Source: Lactarius indigo
Lineage: Eukaryota > Basidiomycota > Agaricomycetes > Russulales > Russulaceae
NCBI GenBank assembly: GCA_025766275.1
Contig: JAFKAC010000037.1
Span: forward strand, 434,001 to 498,000
DNA: 64,000 nucleotides
Reading direction: 5' to 3'
This document shows, piece by piece, positions 12,054 to 24,102 of the stretch. The position numbers and the translations under genes were made by a program. How positions within the stretch are numbered: the stretch's first letter is position 1; each line of letters starts with the position of its first letter. A model generated the notes under the pieces. The model saw only the letters and a list, made by a program, of their open reading frames with translations, searched no databases and was not told where the DNA came from.

Positions 12054-12321
12054 TGTTATGATCCGACGCTTCGGACCTAAGTCACAGTATGCCTCCACCC
12101 TGCCTTTCCCCTTCTGTACTATACCTTGTTACCAAAGGAGCTACTGTTACTAGTGGCGCTGTTTTCTTTGATCCGAACTTCTGCTTACTCCAGTTAGTCT
12201 CTTTGATATTGTGTGGACTTGTGTTCATGTTGTTTGGAACCCTGTCCTATATAAACCTGTACCATAGACCGTAGGAAGCCAGACTTGGCTTCGTTTGCAA
12301 TCTAGCAACCTTGCCGAGCCC

Positions 12322-12411
12322 ATGACGCAAATCCTTGTGATAGACTCGGTAAAGCCCATGTGCAATTGTGCCGTGTCAGTCGGCAAAGCCCATGTGGGCC
12401 CATTGTAGATA
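12322..12411 (+). repeat. KDZ left terminal inverted repeat
   Basis: Aligns over about 90 bases with the reverse complement of 43,162-43,251. Shared blocks are ATGACGCAAAT, CCCATGTGCAA, TCGG and AACCCATGTGGGCC / AGCCCATGTGGGCC. Identity by eye is roughly 65-70 percent. It grades into the satellite. Confidence 0.65.
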
Positions 12412-12429
12412 TAATGTGCATATATTCGT

Positions 12430-14660
12430 ATGGGCCCATCAGGCTTGTCTGCAAACAGTCTCGTGTGGGCCCACATTATCTGTACTGCTGGTAGGATAGC
12501 TGCCGAACGAATCACTTGCATGGGCCCACAATGCACCTGTGACATTTGTCCCGATGAGATTGTAATCGGCCCATGCTGCCAAGGTGCGCATGCTGCCGAC
12601 GAGCTTGCATTGGCCCATTCTTTGCATGAGCGAATTCTGCCGAACAGCTTGTATCGGCCCATTCTGCCCATGGGTGAATTCTACCGAACAGTTTGTATTG
12701 GCCCACACTGCCGATGTGTACATACTACCGATGAGTTTGTATTGGCCCACGATGCTCATGTATGTATTCTGCCGACGAGCTTGTATTGGCCCATTTTGCC
12801 CATAGGTGAATTCTGCCGAACAGCTTGTATTGGCCCACGCTGCCAATGTGCACATGCTGCCGATGGGTTTGTATTGGCCCATGGTGCTCATGTATGTATT
12901 TTGCTGACAAGCTCGTATTGGCCCATTCTCCCCATTGGTGAATTCTGCCGAACAGCTTGTATTGGCCCACACTGCCAATGTGTACATGCTGCCGATGGGT
13001 TTGTATTGGCCCACGGTACTCATGTATGTATTCTGCCGACAAGCTCATATTGGCCCATTCTTCCCATGAGTGAATTCTGCCGAATAGCTTGTATTGGCCC
13101 GCGGTGCTCATGTATGTATTCTGCCGAAGTGCTTGTATTGGCCCATTCTTCCCATGAGTGAATTCTGCCGAAGTGCTTGTATTGGCCCACGCTGCCGATG
13201 CGTACATGCTGCCGATGGGTTTGTAGTGGCCCATGGTGCTCAGGTATGTATTCTGCTGATAAGCTCGTATTGGCCCATTCTGCCCATTGGTGAATTCTGC
13301 CGAACAGCCTGTATTGGCCCACACTGCCAATGTGTACATGCTGCCGATGGGTTTGTATTGGCCCACGGTACTCATGTATGTATTCTGCCGATAAGCTCAT
13401 ATTGGCCCATTCTTCCCATGGGTGAATTCTGCCGAATAGCTTGTATTGGCCCACGCTGCCAATGTGTACATGCTGCCGATGGGCTTGTATTGGCCCACGG
13501 TGCTCATGTATGTATTCTGCCGAAGTGCTTGTATTGGCCCATTCTTCCTATGGGTGAATTCTGCCGAATAGCTTGTATTGGCCCACGCTGCCGATGCGTA
13601 CATGCTGCCGATGGGTTTGTAGTGGCCCATGGTGCTCATGTATGTATTCTGCTGACAAGCTCGTATTGGCCCATTCTGCCCATTGGTGAATTTTGCCGAA
13701 CAGCTTGTATTGGCCCATGGCGCCGATGTGTGTATTCTGTCGATGAACTTGTATTGGCCCGCTGTACTCATGTATGTATTCTGCCGACGAACTTGTATTG
13801 GCCCATTCTTCCCATGGGTGAATTCTGCCGAATAGCTTGTATTAGCCCATGGCGCCGATGTGTGTATTCTGTCGATGAGCTTGTATTGGCCTGCTGTACC
13901 CATGTATGTATTCTGCCGAAGAGCTTGTATTGGCTCATTCTGCTCATAGGTGAATTCTGCCGAACAGCTTGTATTGGCCCACACTGCCAATGTGTACATG
14001 CTGCCGATGAGTTTGTATTGGCCCATTCTTCCCATGGGTGAATTCTGCCGAATAGCTTGTATTGGCCCATGGCGCTGATGTGTGTATTCTGTTGATGAAC
14101 TTGTATTGGCCCGCTGTACTCATGTATGTATTCTGCCGAAGTGCTTGTATTGGCCCATTCTTCCCAAAGGTGAATTCTGCCGAACAGCTTGTATTGGCCC
14201 ATGCTGCCAATGTGTACATGCTGCCGATGGGTTTGTAGTGGCCCATGGTGCCTATGTATGTATTCTACTGACAAGCTCGTATTGGCCTATTCTTCCCATG
14301 GGTGAATTCTGCCGAACAGCTTGTATTGGCCCATGCCACCGATGTGTGTATTCTGTCGATGAGCTTGTATTGGCCTGCTGTACTTATATACATATTCTGC
14401 TGATGAGCTTGTATTGCCCCATGGAGTTTGTGTGTCTATTCTCCTGAATGGCTTATATTGGCCCATGGCGCCAAAGTGTACATGCTGCCGACGAGCTTGT
14501 ATTGACCCATGGTAGAAGCGTGTGTATTCTGCCGAATAGCTTGTATTGGCCCATGGTGTCAAGGTATGTATCCTACCGATGAGCTTGTACTGGCCCATTC
14601 TGCCGATGTGTGCGTCCTGCCGATGTGCTTGTATTGGCCTGCAGTTTCTTCTTCCAATGA
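12430..14660. repeat. Left 44-bp satellite array of the KDZ element
   Basis: About 50 tandem monomers of 44 bp start CTTGTATTGGCCCA and carry CTGCCGA. Three monomer types alternate to form a 132-bp higher-order unit. In reverse complement each monomer reads GGGCC(A)AT, and TCGGCAG starts at base 18, the same spacing as the right array. Long ORFs on both strands are a by-product of the 132-bp (multiple of three) periodicity and are not taken as genes. Confidence 0.9.
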
Positions 14661-14769
14661 AGTTGGCTCACAGTGTTCATATCTGTACTCTTCTGACAAG
14701 CATGTATTGACCTGCAATACCCATGCATTCATCCTGCTGATGAGCCTATATTGGTATGAGGAGTGTAGC

Positions 14770-16433
14770 TATGGCATGAGATCATAGTTCTCCCCAAAAT
14801 ATGTAGTATTCAGGCTCTTCCCTCTCTCATGGAGACCCACAATTTGCTGCCGAAGTGACTCAAGGACCTTCTCATGGCTATCGCATCTGGATTTCAGATC
14901 CTTAATTGTTTTCTCTTGCCAGTCACATCTGACCTTTAGACTCTGGACCTCCCGTTCGAGCTGTTTAACTATATTATTGTTATCTTCGCCTTCAGCTGCC
15001 GATCGATGTGGTGAGCATAGAACCAATGGAAACTAGACCCAATGCACCTGGCGATGCCTCCTCATTGGTTCCCTCCATTGGTTTATTGAGAGGTTGAGCT
15101 TCGACCTCCCGGTTGTTGTCAAGGTCCTCTTCTGGGTGTAGAGGCTTGCCCTTCCTTGAGCTTGTCTTCATATCCTGTTTCCCCTTACCTTTGATATTTG
15201 GCCTAGCTGCATTTGGATTATTATTTCCTGCATGCCTCCTAGTCTTGTATGTAGTGCTGATAGCTGCTTCACCAATACCATCGGCAACACTCCTTTTTGC
15301 TGCCGATCTGGTAACAATTTCTTTAGCTGCCGGTAAATGTGATGAGCATAGAACCAATGGAAGCTAGACCTAATGCACCTGGCGACGCCTCCTCATTGGT
15401 TCCCCCCATTGGTTTATTGAGAGGTTGAGCTTCATCCTCCCAGTTGTCAGGGTCCTCTTCTGGGTGTAGAGGCTTGCCCTTTCTTGAGCTTGTCCTCTTA
15501 TCCCGTTCTCCCTTACCCTTGATATTTGGCCTAGCTGCACTCGGATTATTAACTCCTGCACGCCTCCTAGTCTTGTATGTAGTGCTGATAGCTGCTTCAC
15601 CAGTGTCATCGGCAGCACTCCTTTTTGCTGCCGATCTGGTAACAATTTCTTTGGCAATTTTATTCCTCAACACATCTGCATGACAAAATTCAGGACTCAC
15701 TGCGAACACCACTACCAGACGCATACGAATCCTTCTTCCTCCTGGGAATAGGGGCTCTTGGATTGCCTATCTCTGCCGAGGGCTCTTGAGGTTCAGATGC
15801 CATAGGTTCTAGACCAGAAGCTGCCACTGAGGTAGTCATTATGTTTCCACCTGCTGGATTTTCTTGATGCCCAGGTGCTATAGGAGCTGGACTGGAAGCT
15901 GCCGATGGCATATTTATCATCATGCCGCCTACTGATGCCAAACTGTCCATGCATTCTTGACAAGAAGCTGCCGATGTCAGTCGACAGACATGAATGTCAG
16001 AGAGAGGATCCACACCATTTTGGCCTGGTAAATGTATATTCAGTGGTGGGAGATCCGTTGGTGAAGTATAATAGTTGCTCATCAAAATCCTTGGATCCTT
16101 CACTGAGACTGAACTTATTTTCACGGAGGTTCCACCCTCTCTGATCACTTCCATGAGGCTTAACAACAGTGGGTGAATGCGGGGAGGTACAGAGCCTCTT
16201 CTATTGGCACCGAAATAATAGTCCACTGAAGTCTTCTGTATAGACCTCAGCTCAGCTTATAGAAGTGGATTGTAGGAAGACTAGAATACCAAGTGCGTTC
16301 TGAATTTCTTCCTCCACACCTTTTCATCTCTAGGTATGCATGCATGATAGGCTTCTAGTTCCTTCTCAAGCATAGCTGCATAGTGGTGAAGAGTTTGTTC
16401 GTCCTGGGTTAGACTGAGATTGGAAGTTGACAT
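14770..16433 (-). CDS. KDZ cargo gene A, unknown, coiled coil, duplicated exon
   Basis: The likely start is the ATG at 16,433, giving an N-terminus MSTSNLSLTQDEQTLHHYAA and a charged helix. Introns are suggested at about 16,284-16,226 and near 15,690. The middle is Ser/Pro/Ala-rich with a basic patch PRRKKD. Then come two tandem copies of a segment reading KEIVTRSAAKRS, TTYKTRR, RPNIKGKG, RKGKPLHPEED and QPLNKPM, and finally a coiled coil with LEREVQSLKVRCDWQEKTIK. The Lys/Arg clusters could be nuclear signals. No known domain was recognised. GCTGCCGA words are frequent in the coding sequence. Confidence 0.55.
14994..15660 (-). repeat. Tandem duplication of about 333 bp inside cargo gene A
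   Basis: 14,994-15,327 and 15,328-15,660 are close copies that share, for example, CACCTGGCGA(T/C)GCCTCCTCA, TCTGGGTGTAGAGGCTTGCC and CTAGTCTTGTATGTAGTGCT. Differences are mostly single bases. Each copy begins with GCTGCCGA or GCTGCCGG. The duplicated unit carries exon sequence with possible splice sites, so it may duplicate an exon. Confidence 0.85.
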
Positions 16434-17096
16434 GGTCACAGAGGAAGGGTGGTGTCAATGGTCTTATGGATCGAAGGCAAGAGGTGTCGGGAGTATATAT
16501 AGGAGGAAACAGTAGGAGCGTGGCCTGGGTATGTCCATCCATAATTATCAACTATGCAGATAGATATATTGTGAAACATCCTATTAGGGGAATCTAGTTT
16601 CATCGGCAGTGTGTGTGGGTGTACTATATGGGCCAGGCAAGCGCTTCACTTGCCGGCATATTGTTGGGGCTGCCGCAAGTTTGTTGGGAGCTCACACATA
16701 GATTCCATTGACCCACACAGGCACGTTTCAGAAGATGTTTCAGGGAAGATTATTGGGTGTTATGCGTGCTGCTTGCGTGGGCTTAATTTGTTCAGCCGGC
16801 AGTCAAAACACAAACATATGGCTGGCCTATGCCAGTGTCTAGCCCGGCAGCTCTTGTATCCAGCTTGGCAGCTCATGTGTCTATCCCGGCAGCTCTCATG
16901 TCTAACCCGGCAGCTCTCATGTCTAACCCAGCAGTTCTCTCGCTTTTGGCCCATTCCAACTAATCAGAAGGGGATATAGATTGTTGCCACCCCATGTAAC
17001 TTGTTTCAGATTCATAGATCCGCATGTGTACATAAGCGCTTATGACGTCATACTGTGAGGGACATCTACTGATATCCGATCAACAATCTATCAACC
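16434..17096. promoter_or_regulatory. Divergent intergenic region with CGGCAGCTC minisatellite
   Basis: It lies between divergent genes A (-) and B (+). At about 16,838-16,940 there are five units of 23-24 bp containing CCCGGCAGCTC, TTGGCAGCTC or a variant, with ATGTCTA between. Scattered ATCGGCAG and GCTGCCG words also occur. A common promoter that reads the element's own word is an inference only. Confidence 0.45.
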
Positions 17097-17609
17097 ATGC
17101 AGGGGAAGTCCTCAGAGATGAAACAAGGTGTCTATGAGTCAGAGGAGAACAGCTTCAAGGAGGCGGTGTGTGTATCAAAACTAATGCTTTACTAGAACGC
17201 TGAGCCGATGCCTATAGATGCGATCTGCATTCTGGAATGGGGTCAAACTCCTCAATGGAATGGAGTCTGATGTGGGTCAACACCAGCAAGGAATGGTGGG
17301 ACCCTCCGGCCCAACAGCAGATGCCGAAGGTTTCAGCGAGGTCCCGAAAAGTGTGACACTCTTACAACCTGTGATTGGAAAGCTCATTGACAAGGTAACT
17401 CAAGTGTCATCTGATTGACATCAGCTAAAACAATCCAGGATCCTCCAAAGGGTGTCTCTCCACGATGGCTTTCAATTACCAGAGATCGAGCTAACCTCCT
17501 GAAAGATAAGCAATCAGAGAAGATCGAACTATTGGAGGAACTTCTGCGTGATTTGGACAATGAGATGGTTATGGCAGACGCCTTCATTGGGGAGGATCGG
17601 CAGCTGTAA
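17097..17609 (+). CDS. KDZ cargo gene B, small unknown protein
   Basis: The ATG at 17,097 opens MQGKSSEMKQGVYESEENSF. Introns are likely at about 17,166-17,196 (GTGTGT..CTAG), 17,244-17,292 (GTCAAA..CCAG) and 17,395-17,425 (GTAACT..TCAG), after which the frame reads AKTIQDPPKGVSPRW and a Glu/Leu-rich helix KIELLEELLRDLDNEM to a stop at 17,609. The protein is small and acidic, with no recognised domain. It is convergent with gene C, with only 34 bp between stops. Exon borders are approximate. Confidence 0.45.
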
Positions 17610-17643
17610 TCGTATTCTGTGATGTGTAGAACTACAGTAATCG

Positions 17644-18335
17644 TCAACCAGAGTTTTCATTCTCCAAACGGTTAGCCTCTGCCTCAAAACTGCGATAAGT
17701 ATCATCGAACATGCGATAAATGGAATCGCGGCAGCTCTCGATATTCTTGGACAGCTGCCGAGCTTGTTTGAACCTTTCTGTTACCCTAGTGCGAAGACTT
17801 GAGCCAGCTTCCTGCTGCAGTTCCAGTTACTTTGAGGACTTGTAAATGAAGCAGGGTGCATACCATCTCTAGAGCACGCAACAACTCTGCTACTAACTCA
17901 TCGTGGACATCAAATGGTTCTTTCATCGTCACCCCTTCTCCAATTTTCCACCACTCCGTAAGTTTAAATCGTGGAATGGCTAATGCCTCAATCTTGCATT
18001 TCAGCCTCTGGTCTGCATCATGTGCTGCATAGGATGCCGGGTTCCTGATGTCCGAAAAATGGTGAAAGGCAATCCTGACTGCCTCTGGCACATGAGGGGG
18101 GCTGCCGCTAGACGATAAAAGGCCAGTGACCCATATGGCAGCAAGCTAAATCCAAATTCTAATCAGAATGTGTTCCACTTGTTTTGGATGGAAAATTAAT
18201 GCTTGCCACTTCATTGTGTAAGCTGGCAATATACTTTTCATCTTTATCGGCAGAGTTGAGCAAGATAGAGGATATTCTCTCGCCGATGCAGGTGAGCACA
18301 GCATCTAATATAGAGGTGCCTGTTTCAGCTGACAT
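17644..18335 (-). CDS. KDZ cargo gene C, small helical unknown protein
   Basis: The start is the ATG at 18,335 with MSAETGTSILDAVLTCIGER. A second exon includes VPEAVRIAFHHFSDIRNPAS, LTEWWKIGEGVTMKEPFDVH and ELVAELLRALEM, and a third includes EAGSSLRTRVTERFKQARQL ending LENENSG. Introns lie at about 18,180-18,100 and 17,860-17,815. The protein is mostly helical with no known domain recognised. An ATCGGCAGAG word lies in exon 1 and further CGGCAG/CTGCCG words in exon 3. Confidence 0.5.
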
Positions 18336-18820
18336 AGTATGTAGTGTGTGACGTGAATGGAGTGTGATATTGCCTTTGGAAGCTGCCTATGAGTCCTAAT
18401 AATCTAAGGTAGGGTTACGCCACCAAATCATACACGTGATCCTGGGACCATGCTCGGCAGCTCTCCCGACAACTTTAGACCAGCGCAATGGGTTCTATAG
18501 GCCAATGGGTGGCCATAGACAGAGACTATAGGCCCATATGAGGTGTTGGCTCGGCAGCTTAACCCATCGGCCTACACTCGGCAGCTCTCCCAACAACTTT
18601 GGGTCAACACGATGGGTTCTGTGGGCCCATGTGAGGATGTTGTTTGCCAGTTCCCTGCCAGCTATTGGCCAATACAACGTCATCGGCAGCAATTCCACTG
18701 TCCACATGGCTTCCCTTAGTAGATAGAAACAAGCCCAACTTGCCATTGGATGCTGCCGATATTTTAGCCCCCAATGACTACCGATGACTAGTTGAGATTA
18801 CTGTATGTATTTGAATAATT
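18336..18820. repeat. Intergenic region with a duplicated CGGCAGCTC segment
   Basis: No gene is seen. A segment with CTCGGCAGCTCTCCC(G/A)ACAACTTT, GATGGGTTCT or AATGGGTTCT, and GGCCCAT(A/G)TGAG occurs twice (about 18,452-18,545 and 18,576-18,640). These combine both satellite boxes (CGGCAGC and GGCCCAT) outside the arrays. Confidence 0.6.
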
Positions 18821-21800
18821 TTATCTACTCGTTTTTGGCTGTAGTAGGACCTTGGCAAACTCAGGAGGTGGGTCACTCTTAAGCAAAGCAGTAAACTTGG
18901 ACCCCGCCTGGACAGCCATTGAACTCCACATAGCGCTTTGTCTTGCTGCCCACACAGCATGCCCCGGCTGTGACTGGGGCTCAATGAGCTCCTTCTTTGC
19001 TTGCCAAAATTTCTCTTGATGCCTGAAGAACCTAATGGCAGAGTCCATCTCGACTTGGAGACACTGAAGCTCTTCAATCCACCGCATTTTTTGAGCTTTT
19101 GCTCGAAGCCAATGGACCCGGTAGACTGTGTGGAGTGTTAGATTTCTTAAGCATGTATGAACAGAGTAGCCCGTACAATCTTCCATCCATTCCCCAACGT
19201 CGGCATCTCTCCGAACATCCATTGTCCAAAACCAAGGCAATGATTTGTTCCGTTGTCCACGTACATGGGGTGCAATTACGCTTGTCTTGACACTCAAGTC
19301 CTGGCGCCTCAAGACTTTGTACCTGTCAAGGAGAGAGCTGCCGGCGCCAAGGTCTACTATTGCTTGCCGTGCACAAGTATACACCCGAGCATGATGTTGA
19401 ACAGTTGACTCGGCAGCATGCACCTCTGTCCAAGCACGCGTTTTGAGTCTCTGTGTACGTGCTGGACGAACGTCATGTCTGAACAGATAGGATTTGTGTC
19501 CCAGGGCAATGCGAATATGATGCAGAGAGTCATTGAGTTGGCCCTCCCTTAGGTGAAGTTCCACCTTCGCCAGGTCTTCGGCACCATTTTTGTCACACCA
19601 GTCATATCCGAGATGTGAGGGGAGATGCAATGGGATATACTCTGCATCAATACTGCCGTCAGTGGAGTTATTTCCTGATACTTGCAATTGATCATGTTCT
19701 TCGGCAGATGATGCACACTCATCATCGTCTTCTCCTTCACCAATGCCATCAAATTCGATGCCGATATATCTTTCTCTTAAAGGGGTGTTATCCCAGGAGT
19801 CACCTCCACTGTCAGGGGAAGCCCGGAGAATGTTAGCCGCCTGCTTTTGGAACGTGTCAACTCTTTCTTGAAGCCGAGCACGCTTCAAGGCAATATCCCT
19901 TTGTTGATCTGGTGTTGGATGGGACCCAATCTTCCTTTCCAGTGCTTGAAGGGATAACCTACATTTTTTGTGAAACCATGATCAGAAGTCTCCCTCAGAA
20001 AGCTGCCAAAAATCATACTGCGTCTCCTGAATCTTCAACCCGCTACTGAGCCACGTAGCATGCCCCTTATGGCCAGAGCCCTCTATCTCCTTCTCTGTCA
20101 AATCAAGAAGTATTTCTGCACGCGATGGGACTGAATCCTCATGTTAGGCAAAAACAATCACGGAGCAACCAGACCCACATCGTTTCATCTTGATGTCATA
20201 GATGTCCATCACTTTTACATCACGACCTCGCTCCCTTTGTGCGTGCTCCTCTTCGGCACCCCAAGCCTTAATACGTTCTGGACTTGCCGATGCACTTATG
20301 GACTCAAATGCTGCCGTGCTCAGCATAGCTGCCGAAAGTGCCTTTCGGTAGCGTCTAGACACGGCATTGACTACACAACCAGAGTGAGCACCGGTGTGGC
20401 ATCCATAGGAAAGAACTTGCCTAGGTCGATAAGTTTTTTCCAATTGGAGTCGTTCATGTGGTCGTCTATGACCTCCCTACGGTGTGATGTTGACATCCCC
20501 CTTGTGCTTCTAGTGATCTCATTGAGCGGAGCCCAAAGTGTTTCAATGGTCTCGCCATTGATTTGTCGTCCACCTTTGATAAAGCTGGGTGAGTACCTAG
20601 CTAAGCAGGTATCTTGGTGTCCGTGTATGTGAAAAAGGCCGATGCCCAACCTAAGCTCCAGGTTATCGGGAAGTTCAAGATAGTTGCTGCCGACAACCCT
20701 CTCCGCCATATGAACACTCCATTGACACATAACATCGTAGCAGATGAGGGCGGCCTCTATTCCCTCCATATTAAAGTTAAGGGCCTTGAAAATGGAGTAG
20801 TCCATGTTCTTCTGGCTTTTGAAGGTTGGTTTTCACCTAGCATATATTGATAAATATGAAAACTCACGCTTCTCCCTTTTGAAAGTCAACAACAGAATCA
20901 GGGACAAAGGCCCCATGAATACAGGCTGTGGCGCCGATTCCAGTTGATTCAAGGTGTGAGCTATGCTTGTTTACATTATTTACTGCACGGTGATCATGGC
21001 ATGTCGACCTCTGCTTGAGTGTGAGCTTTCCTCTGCCGAAATACAAGATGTAGTACCGACCTGCCGCCTCTCAACTGCCGATTTCAGATGCGATTCGTAT
21101 GGTTCTCGGCTGACCATGAACCCTGTGCCTTCGGAAAGTGGAATATCATTCTCTGGATTTCTCATCTTCATGTGCTCTGCCTGGAAGTTGCCATCCATCA
21201 TGAAACCTCGCATAAAAAGGACGTCGCTAAAGTGATATATGTCGGCAGCTGCCAGGTACTGATGTCTATTAACGCACCTATTTTCATACTCTCTCCAATC
21301 TTCAGGGAGGTTGATCCCGGGTTGTGCACACAAAGCACAAAATATAGCCATCGATCCTGACTTCTGTTCTTCATCCCCTCCATACCCAAAACCAAATCGC
21401 TTTCGGGAAATGAGCACTCTCCACTGTCGGCAGGCCCTCAGAAGCTCCCGATATCGGTCCTAAGTATTCCACTTAGTTTACCGTCGGCAGATAGGCTTGT
21501 AAATCCTCCTACCGGCACTGTATTCGGAAACTCATCATTTGTGAGTCTCCTTAGGCGACTGAAAAACTGGCTCGGAGTTGTCTTGCATTCAAGATTATCC
21601 AAATGGAAGTCTTCTAGCACCCGGAAGGTAAATGCTGTCCTTGGGTTGCGAAATGTAGCTGGAAAGAGCCCTGCCGTCATCAACTGCATGTCGTGCTCGG
21701 GAGCTTCAGGGCAGCAGCACCAGCTGACACCAATATCATGAACACCAGACCTATCAATAACAGTAATGATTGGGTTTCCGTCTTTGTCACGACGACCAGG

Positions 21801-22590
21801 TTTTGAGTTGTTGAAACCAAGGTCGGCAGCTGTGCCGAAGCCAAAGTCGGCAGCTGTGTCATATTCATTTTGGCTGCCGACCTGGCGGTCTTCATCGTCG
21901 CAGTCCATCTGTGACTGTATCAATTGGGATGTGATTTAAAATATAAAAGGATTCGCAACGCACGCTTTGATTCAATTGATTGGGGCATAAATCTCCAGAG
22001 TGTCCAAGACGCAAGCTTACCCCAACCTCCCGCATCCAAGATGAAATAAAGTATTTTCCTGTCCATCTCTGGACCCTGTGGAAAGGGAGCCGCTGGTGGG
22101 ACTTTCGGCAACACTCCTTGCAGAGCACCAGAGTAGGAAAGCATTCAGTGCACCTCCACTCAAATGGAGCAGACATGCAGCTCTGACACGTTGTCATAGC
22201 AGGGACGCCCTCAGAATCGAGGAGGCAGCGCAGGTAAGGGCCAATCCTAGGAATAAACTCCTCCATATAGGTACGTTGGGACTGAGACATGTCAATTACT
22301 GTCAAGGACAGACGTGTGAGTGAACTCACTCTTTTCTGTTCTGGCTCCTCTATCCAGAATGTGTCGTCGATATCCATAGCTGGAGGATCAGTTTCATGCA
22401 AAGTTGCCTCATGATTGTCTATCTCTCTTCCACCAGCACCTCTCCTCGGTACCGGCAAATCTGTTGAGGTGATCACTTCAACTGGGACGCTTCTAGTTCC
22501 TCGAGAGCCCTCCCGAGTCACCCAGTCGATTATCTTGGCCTTAGACTTTCTCTGGAAGACTTTGGATGCCTTTATACCTTTGGGTGCCAT
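18821..22590 (-). CDS. KDZ-superfamily transposase (CxC zinc cluster plus DDE core)
   Basis: Starts at the ATG at 22,590 and ends at 18,821. Exons 22,590-21,964, 21,908-21,513 and 21,459 onward join in frame, with further introns up to 20,018-19,959; that last intron removes an apparent TGA at 19,984-19,982. Order of features: a basic N-terminus; a treble-clef-like zinc cluster CQSCMSAPFEWRCTEC ... CKECCRKSH ... GHSGDLCP; a Cys-rich block VSWCCCPEAPEHDMQL; LFPATFRNPRTAFTF and RRLTNDEFPNTVP; the core with MMDGNF (Asp), STCHDHRAV, TGIGATACIHG, VVDFQKGEA, ALICYDVMCQW (Asp) and INGETIETLWAPLNE (Glu); then the conserved helical C-terminus with GHATWLSSGLKIQ and KMRWIEELQCLQVEM. All expected core acidic residues are present and the protein is about 1,000 residues, so this copy may be functional. 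KDZ transposases mobilise large elements in Agaricomycetes. Confidence 0.9.
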
Positions 22591-23096
22591 GGGGAGCCTA
22601 GATAGGTGGGGTTTTGCGTTGTGGCGTATATGCTTGGAGGAGTGCCTCTTATCAGCCTACCGGAAACGTTGGCGGTCCGAGTATTGTTCTGGCAGCTTCA
22701 GTGGCTTTGGTAGCTTCGGCAGCTTCGGCAGTCTAGATATTTCATTTACAGCTTTGGCAGGCCAGGCATTGTATTTGCAGATCGGATAGATCTGGACCTA
22801 TAGCCGCCCACTCTACTGTTGGTGGATTTGAGGGACCGGCATCGGCAGCCTCCCAAACCACTCTGGGATGTTCAACGAGTCCAATGTCTGTTGGAGACAT
22901 TCTCTGGACATTTTCCTTCCAATGCACCTGATGTCCTCACCGATAGCCAATGGCCACTTCATGAATGTAACGCATTTTTTATTTACTTTATATGGATATG
23001 GGACGATAGACCATATGTAGCTAAATACACATGTAGCTTGAACAAGTGCTGGGAAATTGGTATCACCAGCCATAACGCTGCCGAAACTTCCTCGAA
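22591..23096. other. Upstream of the transposase: CGGCAG cluster and a small ORF
   Basis: Just upstream of the transposase start (22,680-22,735) is a cluster of TGGCAGC/TCGGCAGC words separated by about 12-18 bases. A minus-strand ORF of 86 codons (23,073-22,813) begins MAGDTNFPALVQATCVFSYI. I do not recognise it and it could be chance or a small gene. Confidence 0.35.
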
Positions 23097-23843
23097 TTAA
23101 CTCTGAGAAGGTGTGCGAGGCAAGGACACAGCAGATAAGTTTTTAATCACGTACCCTCGACCATCCCATATAATAGCGCCGTCCTCCCTAGCACATGTAG
23201 TGGCATACCAAGGTTGCTGTACCAGCTCCACTTCTTGAATGGCGCCAGCTACCAAGCGTCGTAATCCATGAAGGCGGATTGAGTCTTCTTCTTCTATTCC
23301 TGGTACCGCTATAATACTTGCTGCTTCCGAAAGCCGCTCTTGAATAAAGTCTTCAACATGCTTCTGGAATGGCTCTATCCACGGGAAAAGGCAGAATGTT
23401 TGAAGTATGAATTTCAACTCATTGAAGCAGTTGCGGGCCCTTTCTTCCTCCTCTATCATGTCTGGGGTTCTTCGGGAATCTGCCGATTTGGATTGTAAGA
23501 TGAGAGAACATTCGTAGCCCCTTGATATCCATGTGAGAACCAAGTGACTGGAGGGGGTAGCAGACGCACCGGGAAAGAGCAGCCTTTGAGCACTTCGGCA
23601 GGTCCTCCGCTGCCATTAGCATGCACCTCTGTGCACACCTTTCCTCCAATAGTGCACGCTCTGCTTTGCTGACCTTTCGGTGCCCAGGTGCTCGCTTCCG
23701 CCGAGCATATTCCCGCTGGTAAGTCTGGAGGGGTTTTTTGTTCCTAGGAATTCAGCAAATAAGATATCTGGCCACTCGTATTTAAGAGCAGGGAAACAGT
23801 GCCATAATATTACTCACCTTTGATAGTATGCTGTTCTCTTCAT
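23097..23843 (-). CDS. KDZ cargo gene D, basic N-terminus, unknown function
   Basis: Three exons join cleanly: the ATG at 23,843 (MKRTAYYQ) to 23,818; 23,743 onward with QTYQREYARRKRAPGHRKVS; then, after an intron starting GTGCGT with a TTCTCAC branch, GYECSLILQSKSADSRRTPD and onward to a stop at 23,097. The product is about 210 residues with a strongly basic N-terminus and a helical, aromatic-rich C-terminus (FILQTFCLFPWIEPFQKHVE). No known domain was recognised. It lies between the transposase and the TET/JBP gene in the same orientation. Confidence 0.55.
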
Positions 23844-24102
23844 CGTTTGCTGTAAGGGAAAAGGATTGCGGGACAACGGCCTGTTATACATCCACGAATG
23901 GGTCCTGCAAAAGGCAGTTATTAAGGCACCTGAAAGTGCAGCAAGCCATCATTTTGGAGTCTGTCATCTGGGCGCATCAGTCGGTAGCTGCCGAAGCACG
24001 ATCTAGGGTCCTTAGATGGCCTGGTTTTGCCAATGTTACAACCAGACCCTATTTACGATATCAACAGTGCCAAGATAGATAACCGCTAAGATGGGTCTGT
24101 CT

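Noticed and set aside
12430..14041. Long ORFs on both strands (243, 315, 216 and 212 codons) in the left satellite
   Set aside because: The 132-bp higher-order period is a multiple of three, so frames stay open by chance; the translations are simple repeats on both strands.
12430..14660. CRISPR-like look of 44-bp units with conserved and variable halves
   Set aside because: Eukaryotic context, no cas genes, and the variable halves fall into three or four recurring types, not unique spacers.
19982..19984. Apparent premature TGA in the KDZ transposase
   Set aside because: A 60-nt intron (20,018-19,959, GTATGA..GTAG with a TCTGAT branch) removes it and restores the family sequence in frame.
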